The translations under genes and the position numbers were made by a program. Below, piece by piece: positions 53,862 to 62,409 of a stretch of DNA of 64,000 nucleotides. Below the pieces are notes generated by a model. The model had not been told where the DNA came from, did not search any database, and saw only the letters and a program-made list of their open reading frames with translations. The stretch is taken from contig NC_002578.1 of NCBI RefSeq assembly GCF_000195915.1, positions 310,001 through 374,000 of the forward strand. Reading direction: 5' to 3'. This DNA comes from Thermoplasma acidophilum DSM 1728. Its GTDB lineage: Archaea > Thermoplasmatota > Thermoplasmata > Thermoplasmatales > Thermoplasmataceae. Every line of letters begins with the position of its first letter. The first letter of the stretch is position 1.

Positions 53862-55772
53862 ATGGTTAGGTATACACCGCTTGGCAATGGGCGGTTGCTT
53901 ATAGCTTTTGATACTGATTACAGGATTGTTGATTTTTACTATTCAAAGTTTGCCTCCGAAAATCATTCGTCTGGTCATCCATTCTACTTTGGTGTTTCCG
54001 TGGATGGCAATTTCAACTGGATAGACAGAAATGCAATCAAGCACATGGACTACTACGACCACACCATGGTCTCTGTCGTCAACTACACGCATAACGGTAT
54101 TGATTTCGAGAACAGGGATATGGTTGACATATACAAGGACATCTTTATTAGGCGGGTGGTTGCTGAAAACAAGACCGGTAAGGATGTAAACCTGAAGATC
54201 TTCTTTCACCAGAATTTCTACATATATGGCAATGACATAGGGGATACCGCTGCTTACTTTCCTGAATACCGCGGTGTGATCCATTATAAGGGAGGGAGAT
54301 ACTTTCTCGCATCCACTCTTGATGAGAGCGGTAATTTCTGCGATCAATATGCCACAGGGGTTAAGGATGTGGGTGAGCTGAAGGGCACATGGAAGGATGC
54401 CGAGGACAATGAATTATCAATGAACCCGGTGGCAATAGGTTCGGTGGATTCTGTCATAAGGCATTCCACGACTCTGAAGGCCGGTTCAAAGTTCACGCTC
54501 TATTATTTCATCATAGCGGGAAGAAACATCAACGATATAGAGAGCGAATATTCAAATGTGAATGTCCAGTACCTCCAAAAGCTTCTGAGGAGAACAACAA
54601 ACTACTGGGAGCTCTGGTCTTCGAAGGTGACTCCCAGCCTGGATTCAGACACAACAGCGCTTTACCGCAGATCGCTCTTCGTGACTAAGAGCCACGCAAA
54701 CGATCTTGGGGCCATAGCCGCATCCTGCGACAGCGATATACTGAAGCTGAGCCATGACGGATACTACTACGTCTGGCCCAGGGATGCCTCCATGGCTGCA
54801 TACGCCTTGAGCATATCCGGGCACAGCGAAACCGCCAGACGCTTCTTTGCCCTGATGGAAGATTCACTTTCAGAAGAGGGATACCTGTACCACAAATACA
54901 ACGTCGACGGCAAGATCGCCAGCAGCTGGTTACCGCACGTCATGAATGGCAAATCCATATATCCAATACAGGAGGATGAAACAGCTCTGGTGGTCTGGGC
55001 ACTCTGGGAATACTTTAGGAAGTACAATGATATCGGCTTCACCGCACCGTATTATGAACGCCTTATAACCAGGGCAGCAGACTTTATGACCAATTTTGTT
55101 GACAACAACGGCCTTCCCAAGCCATCCTTTGATCTGTGGGAAGAGCGCTATGGAATCCATGCCTACACTGTTGCTACGGTTTATGCCGCCCTGAAAGCAG
55201 CTTCAAACTTTGCAAACGTTTTCGGCGATCCTGATCTATCGGAAAAATACGAAAATGCTGCGGAAAGGATGTACCATGCGTTCGATGAAAGGTTCTATTC
55301 TGAGGATACGGGATACTATGCAAGGGCCATCATAGACGGAAAGCCGGACTTCACCGTGGACAGCGCCCTCACCTCACTGGTGCTCTTTGGAATGAAGGAT
55401 GCGGACGATCCAAAGGTTATTTCTACCATGCAGAGGATATCTGAAGACCTATGGGTGAATGGCGTTGGAGGCATAGCGCGCTACCAGAACGACAGATACA
55501 TGAGGGTGAAGGACGATCCAAGCGTTCCTGGAAATCCCTGGATAATAACCACGCTGTGGATGGCAAGATACTATATGCGTTTTGGTGATTTTGAAAAGGC
55601 CTGGAACCTCATACAGTGGGTCAAGTCACACAGACAGAAATCCGGAATATTTTCGGAGCAGATAAATCCATACAATGGCGAACCTTTATCCGTATCTCCT
55701 CTGGTATGGAGTCATTCTGAATTTATAATATCGCTTCTTGAATATTCGGATCTAATAAGAAACAGGTCATGA
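53862..55772 (+). CDS. GH15 glucoamylase
   Basis: This 636-residue enzyme releases glucose from the non-reducing ends of alpha-glucans. The N-terminal beta-sandwich (about 1-260) is followed by the (alpha/alpha)6 barrel. The general acid lies in FDLWEERYGIHAYT near residue 425, and the general base in VWSHSEFI near the C terminus. Archaeal and bacterial GH15 enzymes share this two-domain form. There is no signal peptide, so intracellular turnover of glycogen or imported dextrins is likely, despite the acid environment outside. It is divergent from the debranching operon. Confidence 0.92.
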   Translation: MVRYTPLGNGRLLIAFDTDYRIVDFYYSKFASENHSSGHPFYFGVSVDGNFNWIDRNAIKHMDYYDHTMVSVVNYTHNGIDFENRDMVDIYKDIFIRRVVAENKTGKDVNLKIFFHQNFYIYGNDIGDTAAYFPEYRGVIHYKGGRYFLASTLDESGNFCDQYATGVKDVGELKGTWKDAEDNELSMNPVAIGSVDSVIRHSTTLKAGSKFTLYYFIIAGRNINDIESEYSNVNVQYLQKLLRRTTNYWELWSSKVTPSLDSDTTALYRRSLFVTKSHANDLGAIAASCDSDILKLSHDGYYYVWPRDASMAAYALSISGHSETARRFFALMEDSLSEEGYLYHKYNVDGKIASSWLPHVMNGKSIYPIQEDETALVVWALWEYFRKYNDIGFTAPYYERLITRAADFMTNFVDNNGLPKPSFDLWEERYGIHAYTVATVYAALKAASNFANVFGDPDLSEKYENAAERMYHAFDERFYSEDTGYYARAIIDGKPDFTVDSALTSLVLFGMKDADDPKVISTMQRISEDLWVNGVGGIARYQNDRYMRVKDDPSVPGNPWIITTLWMARYYMRFGDFEKAWNLIQWVKSHRQKSGIFSEQINPYNGEPLSVSPLVWSHSEFIISLLEYSDLIRNRS

Positions 55773-55815
55773 ATCTGAATACAGAATTTTTTATATTGCA
55801 TGGCAATTTAAGGGC

Positions 55816-56739
55816 ATGGATATAAGGGGGAAGGAGATTCTGGTCACCGGCGGTGCCGGTTTCATAGGTTCAAACCTTGTCATAAGGCTTGCTAAGGAGA
55901 ACCATGTTTATGTTCTAGATGACCTTCAGACTGGTTCGCTACGCAATCTCTCGTCCGTTTACGATGGTATAGATTTTGTAAAGGATCGTGTTGCAAACGT
56001 GAACGATTACTGCTTCGATCCAGATTATATATTCCATATCGGGCTTTATTCATCTTCACCCATGTACAAGGACAATCCTCATCTTGTGGGCGAACTCATA
56101 AAGGACATGGTTTCTGTTCTAGAACTTGCGAAAAGGAAGAAGAGTACTGTGGTTTATGCTTCCACATCCTCCATATACAATGGCGTGAAACCCCCGCACA
56201 GGGAAGATGTGATACCATTCGTCACGGACTTCTATACAGAGGCTAGGTATGCGACTGAGAGGATCAGCGAACTTTATTCAAAGCTTTACGGAATCAACAT
56301 ATCTGCGATGAGATTCTTCTCCGTATACGGATACAATGAAAGATCCAAGAAGAAGTTCGCAAACCTCGTTTCGCAGTTCATATGGGATATGCACGATGGC
56401 AAACAGCCAGTGATATACGGCGATGGCGAACAGAAAAGAGACTTCGTGTTTGTGGACGACGTGGTTGACGCTCTGATCAACGCAGCTGTTTACAACACTG
56501 GCTTCAACGTGTACAATGTAGGAACCGGAAAGAACTACTCGCTCAATGAACTTGTGCAAAAACTGAACGATCACATGCACACTGATATCAAGGCCAAATA
56601 TGTGGAGAACCCAATGGCCAAAACATATGTCCACGAAACCCTTGCGGATACCAAGAAATCTGAAGAAAAGATAAAATTCAAGGCCAAGATCAGCCTCGAC
56701 GAAGGCATAGATAAGCTCATGAAATATTACGGATACTGA
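55816..56739 (+). CDS. NAD-dependent nucleotide-sugar epimerase/dehydratase, with Arg in place of the catalytic Lys
   Basis: This 307-residue extended short-chain dehydrogenase resembles UDP-glucose 4-epimerases. The NAD motif GGAGFIGSN is at residues 12-20, the STSSIYNG serine region near 116-123, and later motifs include RFFSVYGY and GDGEQKRDFVFVDDVV. The expected YxxxK reads YTEAR, with Y140 and R144. Either the arginine takes over the lysine's role or the activity is altered. A TTTTATATT element (about 55789-55797) precedes the ATG. The sugar product is unknown; glycolipid or S-layer glycan synthesis is plausible. Confidence 0.85.
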   Translation: MDIRGKEILVTGGAGFIGSNLVIRLAKENHVYVLDDLQTGSLRNLSSVYDGIDFVKDRVANVNDYCFDPDYIFHIGLYSSSPMYKDNPHLVGELIKDMVSVLELAKRKKSTVVYASTSSIYNGVKPPHREDVIPFVTDFYTEARYATERISELYSKLYGINISAMRFFSVYGYNERSKKKFANLVSQFIWDMHDGKQPVIYGDGEQKRDFVFVDDVVDALINAAVYNTGFNVYNVGTGKNYSLNELVQKLNDHMHTDIKAKYVENPMAKTYVHETLADTKKSEEKIKFKAKISLDEGIDKLMKYYGY

Positions 56740-56815
56740 TCCGTAAGCTATTGATCTTTTTTCTAAAAATTTTCATGACTTGTGCAGTGCAGGTATCTCT
56801 TGAAATTTTAGGATG

Positions 56816-57787
56816 TCACCTGTCCTGATAGTAGATTATGCGTGAACCCTCGAAATCAAAATCATAGTCCATCTGCCTCAAGCCCAACTCCTTCAGGTTT
56901 TCCCTCTTGTTGTGATCGATGAAGAAGAGCAGAAAGCCGCCGCCTCCAGCACCTATCAGCTTGCCCCCGTATGCGCCAAGCTCCTTTGCCCTAATGTAGA
57001 GGCGATCTATGAGGTCATTTGTGATCTTTCCAGAGAGCTTCCTCTTAAGCATCCAGTTCCTGTCCATTATCTCGCCAAGCTCCTTTATATCGCTGGCGTA
57101 AAGCTTCACAGCGAATTCCTCGGCAAGCTTCTTCATCTCCAGATACTCCTGTATGTGATCGTCTATCTTCGATATCTGATCAGTATGGATATCGGTTGAT
57201 GATCTCTCAACCCCAGTATACAGTAATGCCGTATTGTCGCGCAGGTATTTCAAGCGTTCCGTATTAAGCGGTATCGGTTTTACGCGCACTTCACCGTTTT
57301 GAAAGAACTGGAGCAGGTCTATGCCACCGTAAGCTGCCATGTACTGATCCTGCTTTCCACCGGCTTCTCTGAGTATTTCCCTCTCTATCTTCACTGCTTC
57401 TTCCGCAAGAGTCTCATTTGAAACGTATTCTGATTTATAAGCATGCAGTGCATTCAATAACCCGACGAGAAACGATGATGATGATCCAAGACCCGTACCC
57501 TGCGATGGCACATCGCTTATGGAAAGTATTTCAATTCCCCCATCCAGCTCGAGAAGCCTGAGGGCTTCCCTGACAGTGGGATGCCTTATCTCATCGACTT
57601 TATCCACGATTTCGGTTCTGGAGTATGAAACCCTGATCTTGCTATCGAACTTCTTGTTGACGATTATGTATATGTACCTGTTTATTGCAGCCGATACCAC
57701 GGATCCGCCATGCCTGGTATAGAAGTCAGGCAAATCTGTTCCGCCACCAACAAATGTTATCCTCAATGGGGTTCGAGTGATTATCAT
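56816..57787 (-). CDS. GHMP-family sugar kinase (heptose 7-phosphate kinase-like)
   Basis: This 323-residue kinase phosphorylates the anomeric or another hydroxyl of a sugar. It starts ITRTPLRITFVGGGTDLPDFY, carries the ATP-binding SQGTGLGSSSSFLVG, and ends with KLIGAGGGGFLLFF. It is most like D-glycero-D-manno-heptose 7-phosphate kinase (HddA), but archaeal relatives may use hexose phosphates. ATG 57787 fits the family N terminus better than the in-frame ATG at 57802. It converges with the epimerase gene, which may supply the same pathway. Confidence 0.85.
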   Translation of the reverse strand: MIITRTPLRITFVGGGTDLPDFYTRHGGSVVSAAINRYIYIIVNKKFDSKIRVSYSRTEIVDKVDEIRHPTVREALRLLELDGGIEILSISDVPSQGTGLGSSSSFLVGLLNALHAYKSEYVSNETLAEEAVKIEREILREAGGKQDQYMAAYGGIDLLQFFQNGEVRVKPIPLNTERLKYLRDNTALLYTGVERSSTDIHTDQISKIDDHIQEYLEMKKLAEEFAVKLYASDIKELGEIMDRNWMLKRKLSGKITNDLIDRLYIRAKELGAYGGKLIGAGGGGFLLFFIDHNKRENLKELGLRQMDYDFDFEGSRIIYYQDR

Positions 57788-57890
57788 CCGCGTAAAAATC
57801 ACTTCTGATCTATTTAATCTTTGTTTGTGTATCGATCACTGCCTATTCCATGCGATCTAGGTTCAGATGGCATCTGGTGATTACGATTGG

Positions 57891-57904
57891 GCACATATAT
57901 ACAC
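57891..57904 (+). promoter_or_regulatory. TATA box of the frameshifted membrane-protein gene
   Basis: CACATATATACACC lies about 22-25 nt before an ATG at 57919, the probable original start of the following gene. Confidence 0.4.
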
Positions 57905-57918
57905 CAGGCATGGTATTC

Positions 57919-58447
57919 ATGATCAAGAAAAAGTTTCAATTAGTATTTTTACATTAAGCATAGGATAACCATAAAAGCCCACGACATTGTTATAGGACTG
58001 ATCGTCGCCGCCATCGGTGGAATAATATTCACAGTAAGTCTGTACCTAGGAATAGCCGATATAATAATTGGAATAGTGCTTCTCTTCTTTGGCCTTGAAT
58101 TGCACATACCGGTAGGATCGAAGCAGGACGTCAGGTTCGAAGGAAAAGTGAGGTATGAATGGGCTATAAAAGAAGGGCTTGCAAGAATAGCTGATGGCCG
58201 CATGCATGTTGACAAGGGCGTATTTCTCAGCATAATGGAAAAGTCAAAGGAAGCGCTGAATTACTCGGACAACATCCCTGAGTTCGGCATGGAAGCCATA
58301 TACCTTTACTTCTCCAACCGCGAAAGGGCAATGCACATAGCAGAAGAACTCAGATCTGCCGGTGTTAAGGCCGATGTTCAGGACGATAAGGTGGGAAGCA
58401 CACTTAAGATCAGTTTCATCGTTCAATCGGACAGATCTGATAAGTAA
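57919..58447 (+). CDS. Membrane protein gene with an apparent frameshift near its start
   Basis: The main frame (57953-58447) encodes two close hydrophobic segments (VIGLIVAAIGGIIFTVSLYLG and IADIIIGIVLLFFGL) followed by a soluble domain of about 90 residues. It has no ATG or TTG upstream of the hydrophobic part; a GTG at 58076 would cut the membrane segments. An ATG at 57919 with a placed TATA box opens another frame that reaches a T5 run at 57946-57950. One T fewer there would join the frames as MIKKKFQLVFYIKHRIT. Either a base error, slippage or a true break. No family is recognised. Confidence 0.6.
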
Positions 58448-58491
58448 GTTGTTTATAGACAAGTTTTTAAGCCATGGTTCAATGCAAGACC

Positions 58492-58845
58492 ATGAACAGC
58501 GATCCGACCCGCGAAAGAATACTTCACGGGCTGATTACGCTATATATACTCAAGGAACTCGTGAAGCGGCCCATGCACGGTTACGAGCTTCAAAAGAGCA
58601 TGTTTGAGACCACAGGCCAGGCTCTTCCGCAGGGATCCATATACATACTGCTGAAGACCATGAAGGAGAGGGGTTTTGTAATTTCGGAGTCTTCGGTCAA
58701 TGAGAAAGGCCAGCAGTTAACCGTTTACCATATAACCGATGCTGGGAAAAAATTCCTTTGCGATCACTCTCAGGCCCTGCAGCTGGCCAGGAAGATCATC
58801 GATGATCTTCTCAGCACGGTGGATATAATAGAGAACAGGAATTGA
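58492..58845 (+). CDS. PadR-family transcription regulator
   Basis: This 117-residue winged-helix regulator has the PadR signature YILKELVKRPMHGYELQKSM, the GSIYILLKTMKERGFV recognition-wing region and a helical C terminus for dimerisation. A TATA-like TTTTTAA at 58464-58470 lies about 25 nt before ATG 58492, so that start is chosen over an ATG six codons earlier. Its target is unknown; the neighbouring transporter gene at 59.5 kb is a candidate. Confidence 0.88.
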   Translation: MNSDPTRERILHGLITLYILKELVKRPMHGYELQKSMFETTGQALPQGSIYILLKTMKERGFVISESSVNEKGQQLTVYHITDAGKKFLCDHSQALQLARKIIDDLLSTVDIIENRN

Positions 58846-58878
58846 TAAGCTATTTATAGATAAATGACATATTGATGT

Positions 58879-59544
58879 ATGGAAAAAATAAGGATCATAG
58901 CTGCACCAGGTCCAGTATCTTATCCAATAATAGCTGCGAGATCTGATATATTCGATATAGTTTTTGATAAGGAACAGAAAGGAGACATAGTTCTGGATTC
59001 AACGGTATCGCTCGTGAAGCGTGGCATAAAATTCAATCTATCTCTCATAAGGGGATTATCCGTGATCTCACCCCAGATCGGAAGGAAGATCGCTGTTTGG
59101 AGGCGAGGGAGTGCAAACGATGTTCTCCTGAAAATAGCACTGGATCTTGAAAAGATGCGTTCTGACATAGTCTATGCCGAAGATCAGAAGGAGATCTTGG
59201 AACTACTGAACAGTGGGAAGGTCGATTCTGCAGTTCTGGCCTCGCCTTTCGGGAGTGGCATAAGATTTGAAGATCTTTTCAGGAAGCACGATCTTGAAAT
59301 GCCTGGCAGCTGCGGAGCCTACGTTCGCGAAGATCTCATAGATACATTCGCAGGGGAGTACAGGAAGGGCATAGAAAAAATGAGATCCGATCCAGAGAAT
59401 ACATCAAAATACGTGGCTTCAGTGCTTCCGATGAAGGTGGATCCGAAGTTCATAGCTGGCACAATACTTAAATCGGACGTTTCGCCAGAACTCGTATTTG
59501 ATGCGACAGCATTTGCTGAGACTGTTAAAAAATACCTGAACTGA
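58879..59544 (+). CDS. DUF3834-type periplasmic-binding-like protein, cytoplasmic
   Basis: This 221-residue protein resembles a two-lobed solute-binding fold. It begins IRIIAAPGPVSYPIIAARSD and has a middle segment AVWRRGSANDVLLKIALD. It matches the archaeal DUF3834 pattern as I recall it. There is no signal peptide, so it may act as a cytoplasmic ligand sensor. A TATA-like CTATTTATAG (58849-58858) lies about 25 nt upstream. The MFS gene begins two bases after its stop, so the protein may relate to that transporter's substrate. Confidence 0.7.
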   Translation: MEKIRIIAAPGPVSYPIIAARSDIFDIVFDKEQKGDIVLDSTVSLVKRGIKFNLSLIRGLSVISPQIGRKIAVWRRGSANDVLLKIALDLEKMRSDIVYAEDQKEILELLNSGKVDSAVLASPFGSGIRFEDLFRKHDLEMPGSCGAYVREDLIDTFAGEYRKGIEKMRSDPENTSKYVASVLPMKVDPKFIAGTILKSDVSPELVFDATAFAETVKKYLN

Positions 59545-59546
59545 AG

Positions 59547-60749
59547 ATGGTGATCATGTCTAGGGAGAATGGTGGCGGGCTTTCCTTCATCACAATGTTG
59601 GTCATCATAGTGTCCATAACGTTCGCAGTCAGGGGAAGCAACAACATGTACATGACAGAGATACCGCTCATCGCCCGCTACGTGTTTCACTATGGAGAAT
59701 TTTTCGTCGGATCCATCTCCGCGCTAGCCGCTGTCGGCACGTTTCTCATGAGTGCATTAATAAATTCCAGGTTGCGTTCTAGGGAAAGGCGTTACGTCTT
59801 CATAGCATCATCCCTGATTTATGCAATAATCTTTCCGTTGTTCTACCTGTCCAATGCCATAACTATATGGCCAGTGGTCTTTGTAGCTGGCTTCTCCCTC
59901 GGAGCTCTGATGCCAAACATTATAACGTCCGCCGGCCTGCTTCCGGACAGAAAGCAGAGGGAACGATTGCTTTCGATTTACACGCTCACGCTGAGCATAT
60001 CTCTGGTCGTTGGTCCCGCCCTGGAAGGATATCTACTGGGATTCATGCCACTTCTGAAAACCTTCCTCGTCTTCAGCGTATTTCCAGTAATCGTATTCGC
60101 ACTCTCGTTCTTTCTTAAATTCCCGGATGAGAACGGCGCAAGAAAGATACAAAGTGGCGACGTTGTCAGGAACCACGGGTTCAGAGCAGCCGTGTACAAC
60201 ATAATGACCTACAACATTCCATTCGCATTCATACTCACCTTCGGAGGAATATATGCGATGTCTCGCTTCGGCGTAACGTATTCAACGGTAACGCTGATGT
60301 TTGCCAGCTTTTTCTTCACGTCATTCCTGAGCAGGATGATCCTTGCCGTCAGGCCTCCGGAGGATATATGGAAACTCATGATGCTGTCCGTTGTCATAAC
60401 CACAATAGGCCTCATCGGAATAGTCGAATCCTTCAACTTCCTCATGTTGGAGGTGTTCTTCCTGCTTCTTGGATTCCCGCATGGGTTCACGTACCCGCTC
60501 TCGGTGATATCAATTTCTCGTTCTTTCGATATGCAGGCGAGGAATGCAGCCAACAGCCTCTTCTTCTCCATAATGATGGCCGTGGGCGCCGTGATGCCGT
60601 TCGCCTCAGGCGGTATAGTCAGTGCTATAGGCCTCAGATATTCCTTTGCAGCCCTGATACCGGTCATACTGATACTGCTGTACATGCTTCATCATGAGAT
60701 GTCCCTTGTGAGCCATGGAAAAATAAGTGGGGGCGCTTCGCCCTCATGA
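59547..60749 (+). CDS. MFS transporter
   Basis: This 400-residue permease has twelve predicted membrane helices. It lacks the classical loop motif GxxxDRxGRR in strong form, though SRLRSRERRYVF follows helix 2. The substrate is unknown. The gene starts two bases after the DUF3834-type gene. The ATG at 59547 lies just before a GGTGATC site, and an alternative ATG at 59556 directly follows that site, so the exact start is uncertain. Confidence 0.8.
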   Translation: MVIMSRENGGGLSFITMLVIIVSITFAVRGSNNMYMTEIPLIARYVFHYGEFFVGSISALAAVGTFLMSALINSRLRSRERRYVFIASSLIYAIIFPLFYLSNAITIWPVVFVAGFSLGALMPNIITSAGLLPDRKQRERLLSIYTLTLSISLVVGPALEGYLLGFMPLLKTFLVFSVFPVIVFALSFFLKFPDENGARKIQSGDVVRNHGFRAAVYNIMTYNIPFAFILTFGGIYAMSRFGVTYSTVTLMFASFFFTSFLSRMILAVRPPEDIWKLMMLSVVITTIGLIGIVESFNFLMLEVFFLLLGFPHGFTYPLSVISISRSFDMQARNAANSLFFSIMMAVGAVMPFASGGIVSAIGLRYSFAALIPVILILLYMLHHEMSLVSHGKISGGASPS

Positions 60750-60755
60750 ATCGTT

Positions 60756-62282
60756 TTACGAAGAAATGAAGTTCTCCATCAGAGCCACAGACTGAGGCGC
60801 GGCCCGAGTTCCAGCGTAGAATATTGCCAGGGCAACAGCGCTAATCACGATCAGATCAAGCGGAAACGGTATTATCCCTATCCCATAGCTTCCGAGGTAT
60901 GATACCACGGGGAGTATCGCCAGTATGGCTATCATGTATGATCCCTGCGAAATGTCTCTGATCGGGTTCTTCCTAGCAAAAACAAACAGCACAAGGCCTG
61001 CAATGGCTATTGCGCTCATGTAAAGCGTTGTGGGATATCCGGACCAGTAAACTATAAGGGCGGATAGTGCGAAACCAAGTGGTGCCAGTATCTTCGATGC
61101 TGGGAGCCTGAAGCCTTTCGCCTCGATCCCGTATTTTTCAAATATTGCGAGTGAAATTGGGCCGCTCATGTATGCGATGATAGTCAGATCCGAGTTGACA
61201 GATACAAGAGACTGCCAGGACGGGAATGGAAGAACGAAGAGTATCATCACCACGAGGTCAAGTATAAGGGCGAATATGGGCACACTCCTGGAATTTGTCG
61301 TCGAGATCTTCTTGGGGAAGAAGCCCATTTCGCTTATCCTGTAGGAGATCCTCGAGGTTGTGGTCTGGTAAATGCTGCTTGTTCCCAGTGGCGATATTAT
61401 GCCGTCAAAGAGCAGAACTGTTGCTAGCGCTCCAAGGCCGAGCGTTGACGCAAGCACCAGCATTGGCCCGCTTGAGTATCCACTGTCTGCCAGTGCTGCC
61501 CAGTCTCCAGGCTTGATGCTGCCCCACTGCAGTGAACCTATGAATGCGATCTGGACAATCATGTATATCGCAGAGGCAACCGCCACGCTGAGCATTATGG
61601 CTATGGGAACGGTCTTCTGAGGGTTCTTCGCCTCCCCCGAGAGTTCAACGGCTTGCCTGAAGCCCAAAAACGAGAACGCTATCCCAGCTCCAGGTACAGC
61701 CGTGAATATACCCTCAGGCTTTACGGTTCCTACCAGGGTGAAGTTCCTGATTGAGAATATGGTGAATATGAAGAAGAAGCTGGTTATGATGGGTATTGCG
61801 ATCTTCATGTACGATATTATGTTATTGAATCTGGACGTATTTCGAATTCCAGTGGCATTTAGAATGAAGAACGCTACGAGCAGAGCTACAGCGAGCAATA
61901 TTCCTGTGGTGGTGAGAAGGCCGTTGTTGTTGAGAAGTCCAGGCACCAGAAAGCTGAGGTAGCTTATGGAAGCGATGACTTCAAGTGGCGGCGTTGAGGC
62001 ATAGCCAAGAAAGAGAGACCATGCGTTGAGCGATCCGGCCACCGTCCCGTTGGTGAGAAACGGATAACCTGCGGCTGCGCCAGCCATGGGCACCCTACCA
62101 CTTAGATCAGCGTAAATGAGAGCCAGAATGGCAACTATGCCAGTTCCCACCAGCCATGAGAAGATCGAGTATGGCCCAGCCATGGATGATGCATAGAAGG
62201 CAGAAAAAAGCCAACCAGATCCTATCATCCCCGTCACCGAGGCCATCATGAGATCGATTATTCCAAGTTCTTTTTTCAACAT
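60756..62282 (-). CDS. APC-family amino acid permease
   Basis: This 508-residue permease has about twelve to thirteen hydrophobic segments. The first helix carries ASVTGMIGSGWLFSAFYASSMAGP, the family's substrate-binding GSG motif, and the fifth-to-sixth region SFLGFRQAVELSGEAKNPQKTVP is strongly APC-like. It probably imports an amino acid or peptide-derived compound. A minus-strand TATA box (62305-62314) lies about 27 nt before the ATG. It is divergent from an ACT-domain gene, which may sense the transported amino acid. Confidence 0.9.
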   Translation of the reverse strand: MLKKELGIIDLMMASVTGMIGSGWLFSAFYASSMAGPYSIFSWLVGTGIVAILALIYADLSGRVPMAGAAAGYPFLTNGTVAGSLNAWSLFLGYASTPPLEVIASISYLSFLVPGLLNNNGLLTTTGILLAVALLVAFFILNATGIRNTSRFNNIISYMKIAIPIITSFFFIFTIFSIRNFTLVGTVKPEGIFTAVPGAGIAFSFLGFRQAVELSGEAKNPQKTVPIAIMLSVAVASAIYMIVQIAFIGSLQWGSIKPGDWAALADSGYSSGPMLVLASTLGLGALATVLLFDGIISPLGTSSIYQTTTSRISYRISEMGFFPKKISTTNSRSVPIFALILDLVVMILFVLPFPSWQSLVSVNSDLTIIAYMSGPISLAIFEKYGIEAKGFRLPASKILAPLGFALSALIVYWSGYPTTLYMSAIAIAGLVLFVFARKNPIRDISQGSYMIAILAILPVVSYLGSYGIGIIPFPLDLIVISAVALAIFYAGTRAAPQSVALMENFISS

Positions 62283-62304
62283 TAAGATATCTGATTTTTT
62301 CTAT

Positions 62305-62314
62305 CCTTATAAGG
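62305..62314 (-). promoter_or_regulatory. TATA box of the amino acid permease gene
   Basis: The palindromic CCTTATAAGG is centred about 27 nt before the minus-strand ATG at 62282. Confidence 0.55.
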
Positions 62315-62333
62315 CTGGCGTTTAATTTTGGAT

Positions 62334-62373
62334 ATTTTGGCCTCAGATGTCCAAAAATGGATAAACCAATCCA
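62334..62373. promoter_or_regulatory. Two inverted repeats between divergent promoters
   Basis: ATTTTGG (62334-62340) is mirrored by CCAAAAAT (62351-62358). TGGAT (62358-62362) is mirrored by ATCCA (62369-62373). Both lie between the permease and ACT-protein TATA boxes, where an operator would be expected. Confidence 0.4.
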
Positions 62374-62380
62374 TAAATAG

Positions 62381-62390
62381 ACTTATTTAT
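62381..62390 (+). promoter_or_regulatory. TATA box of the ACT-domain gene
   Basis: ACTTATTTAT lies about 25 nt before the ATG at 62410, predicting a leaderless transcript. Confidence 0.5.
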
Positions 62391-62409
62391 GTTCGATTCA
62401 TAAAGGTCG

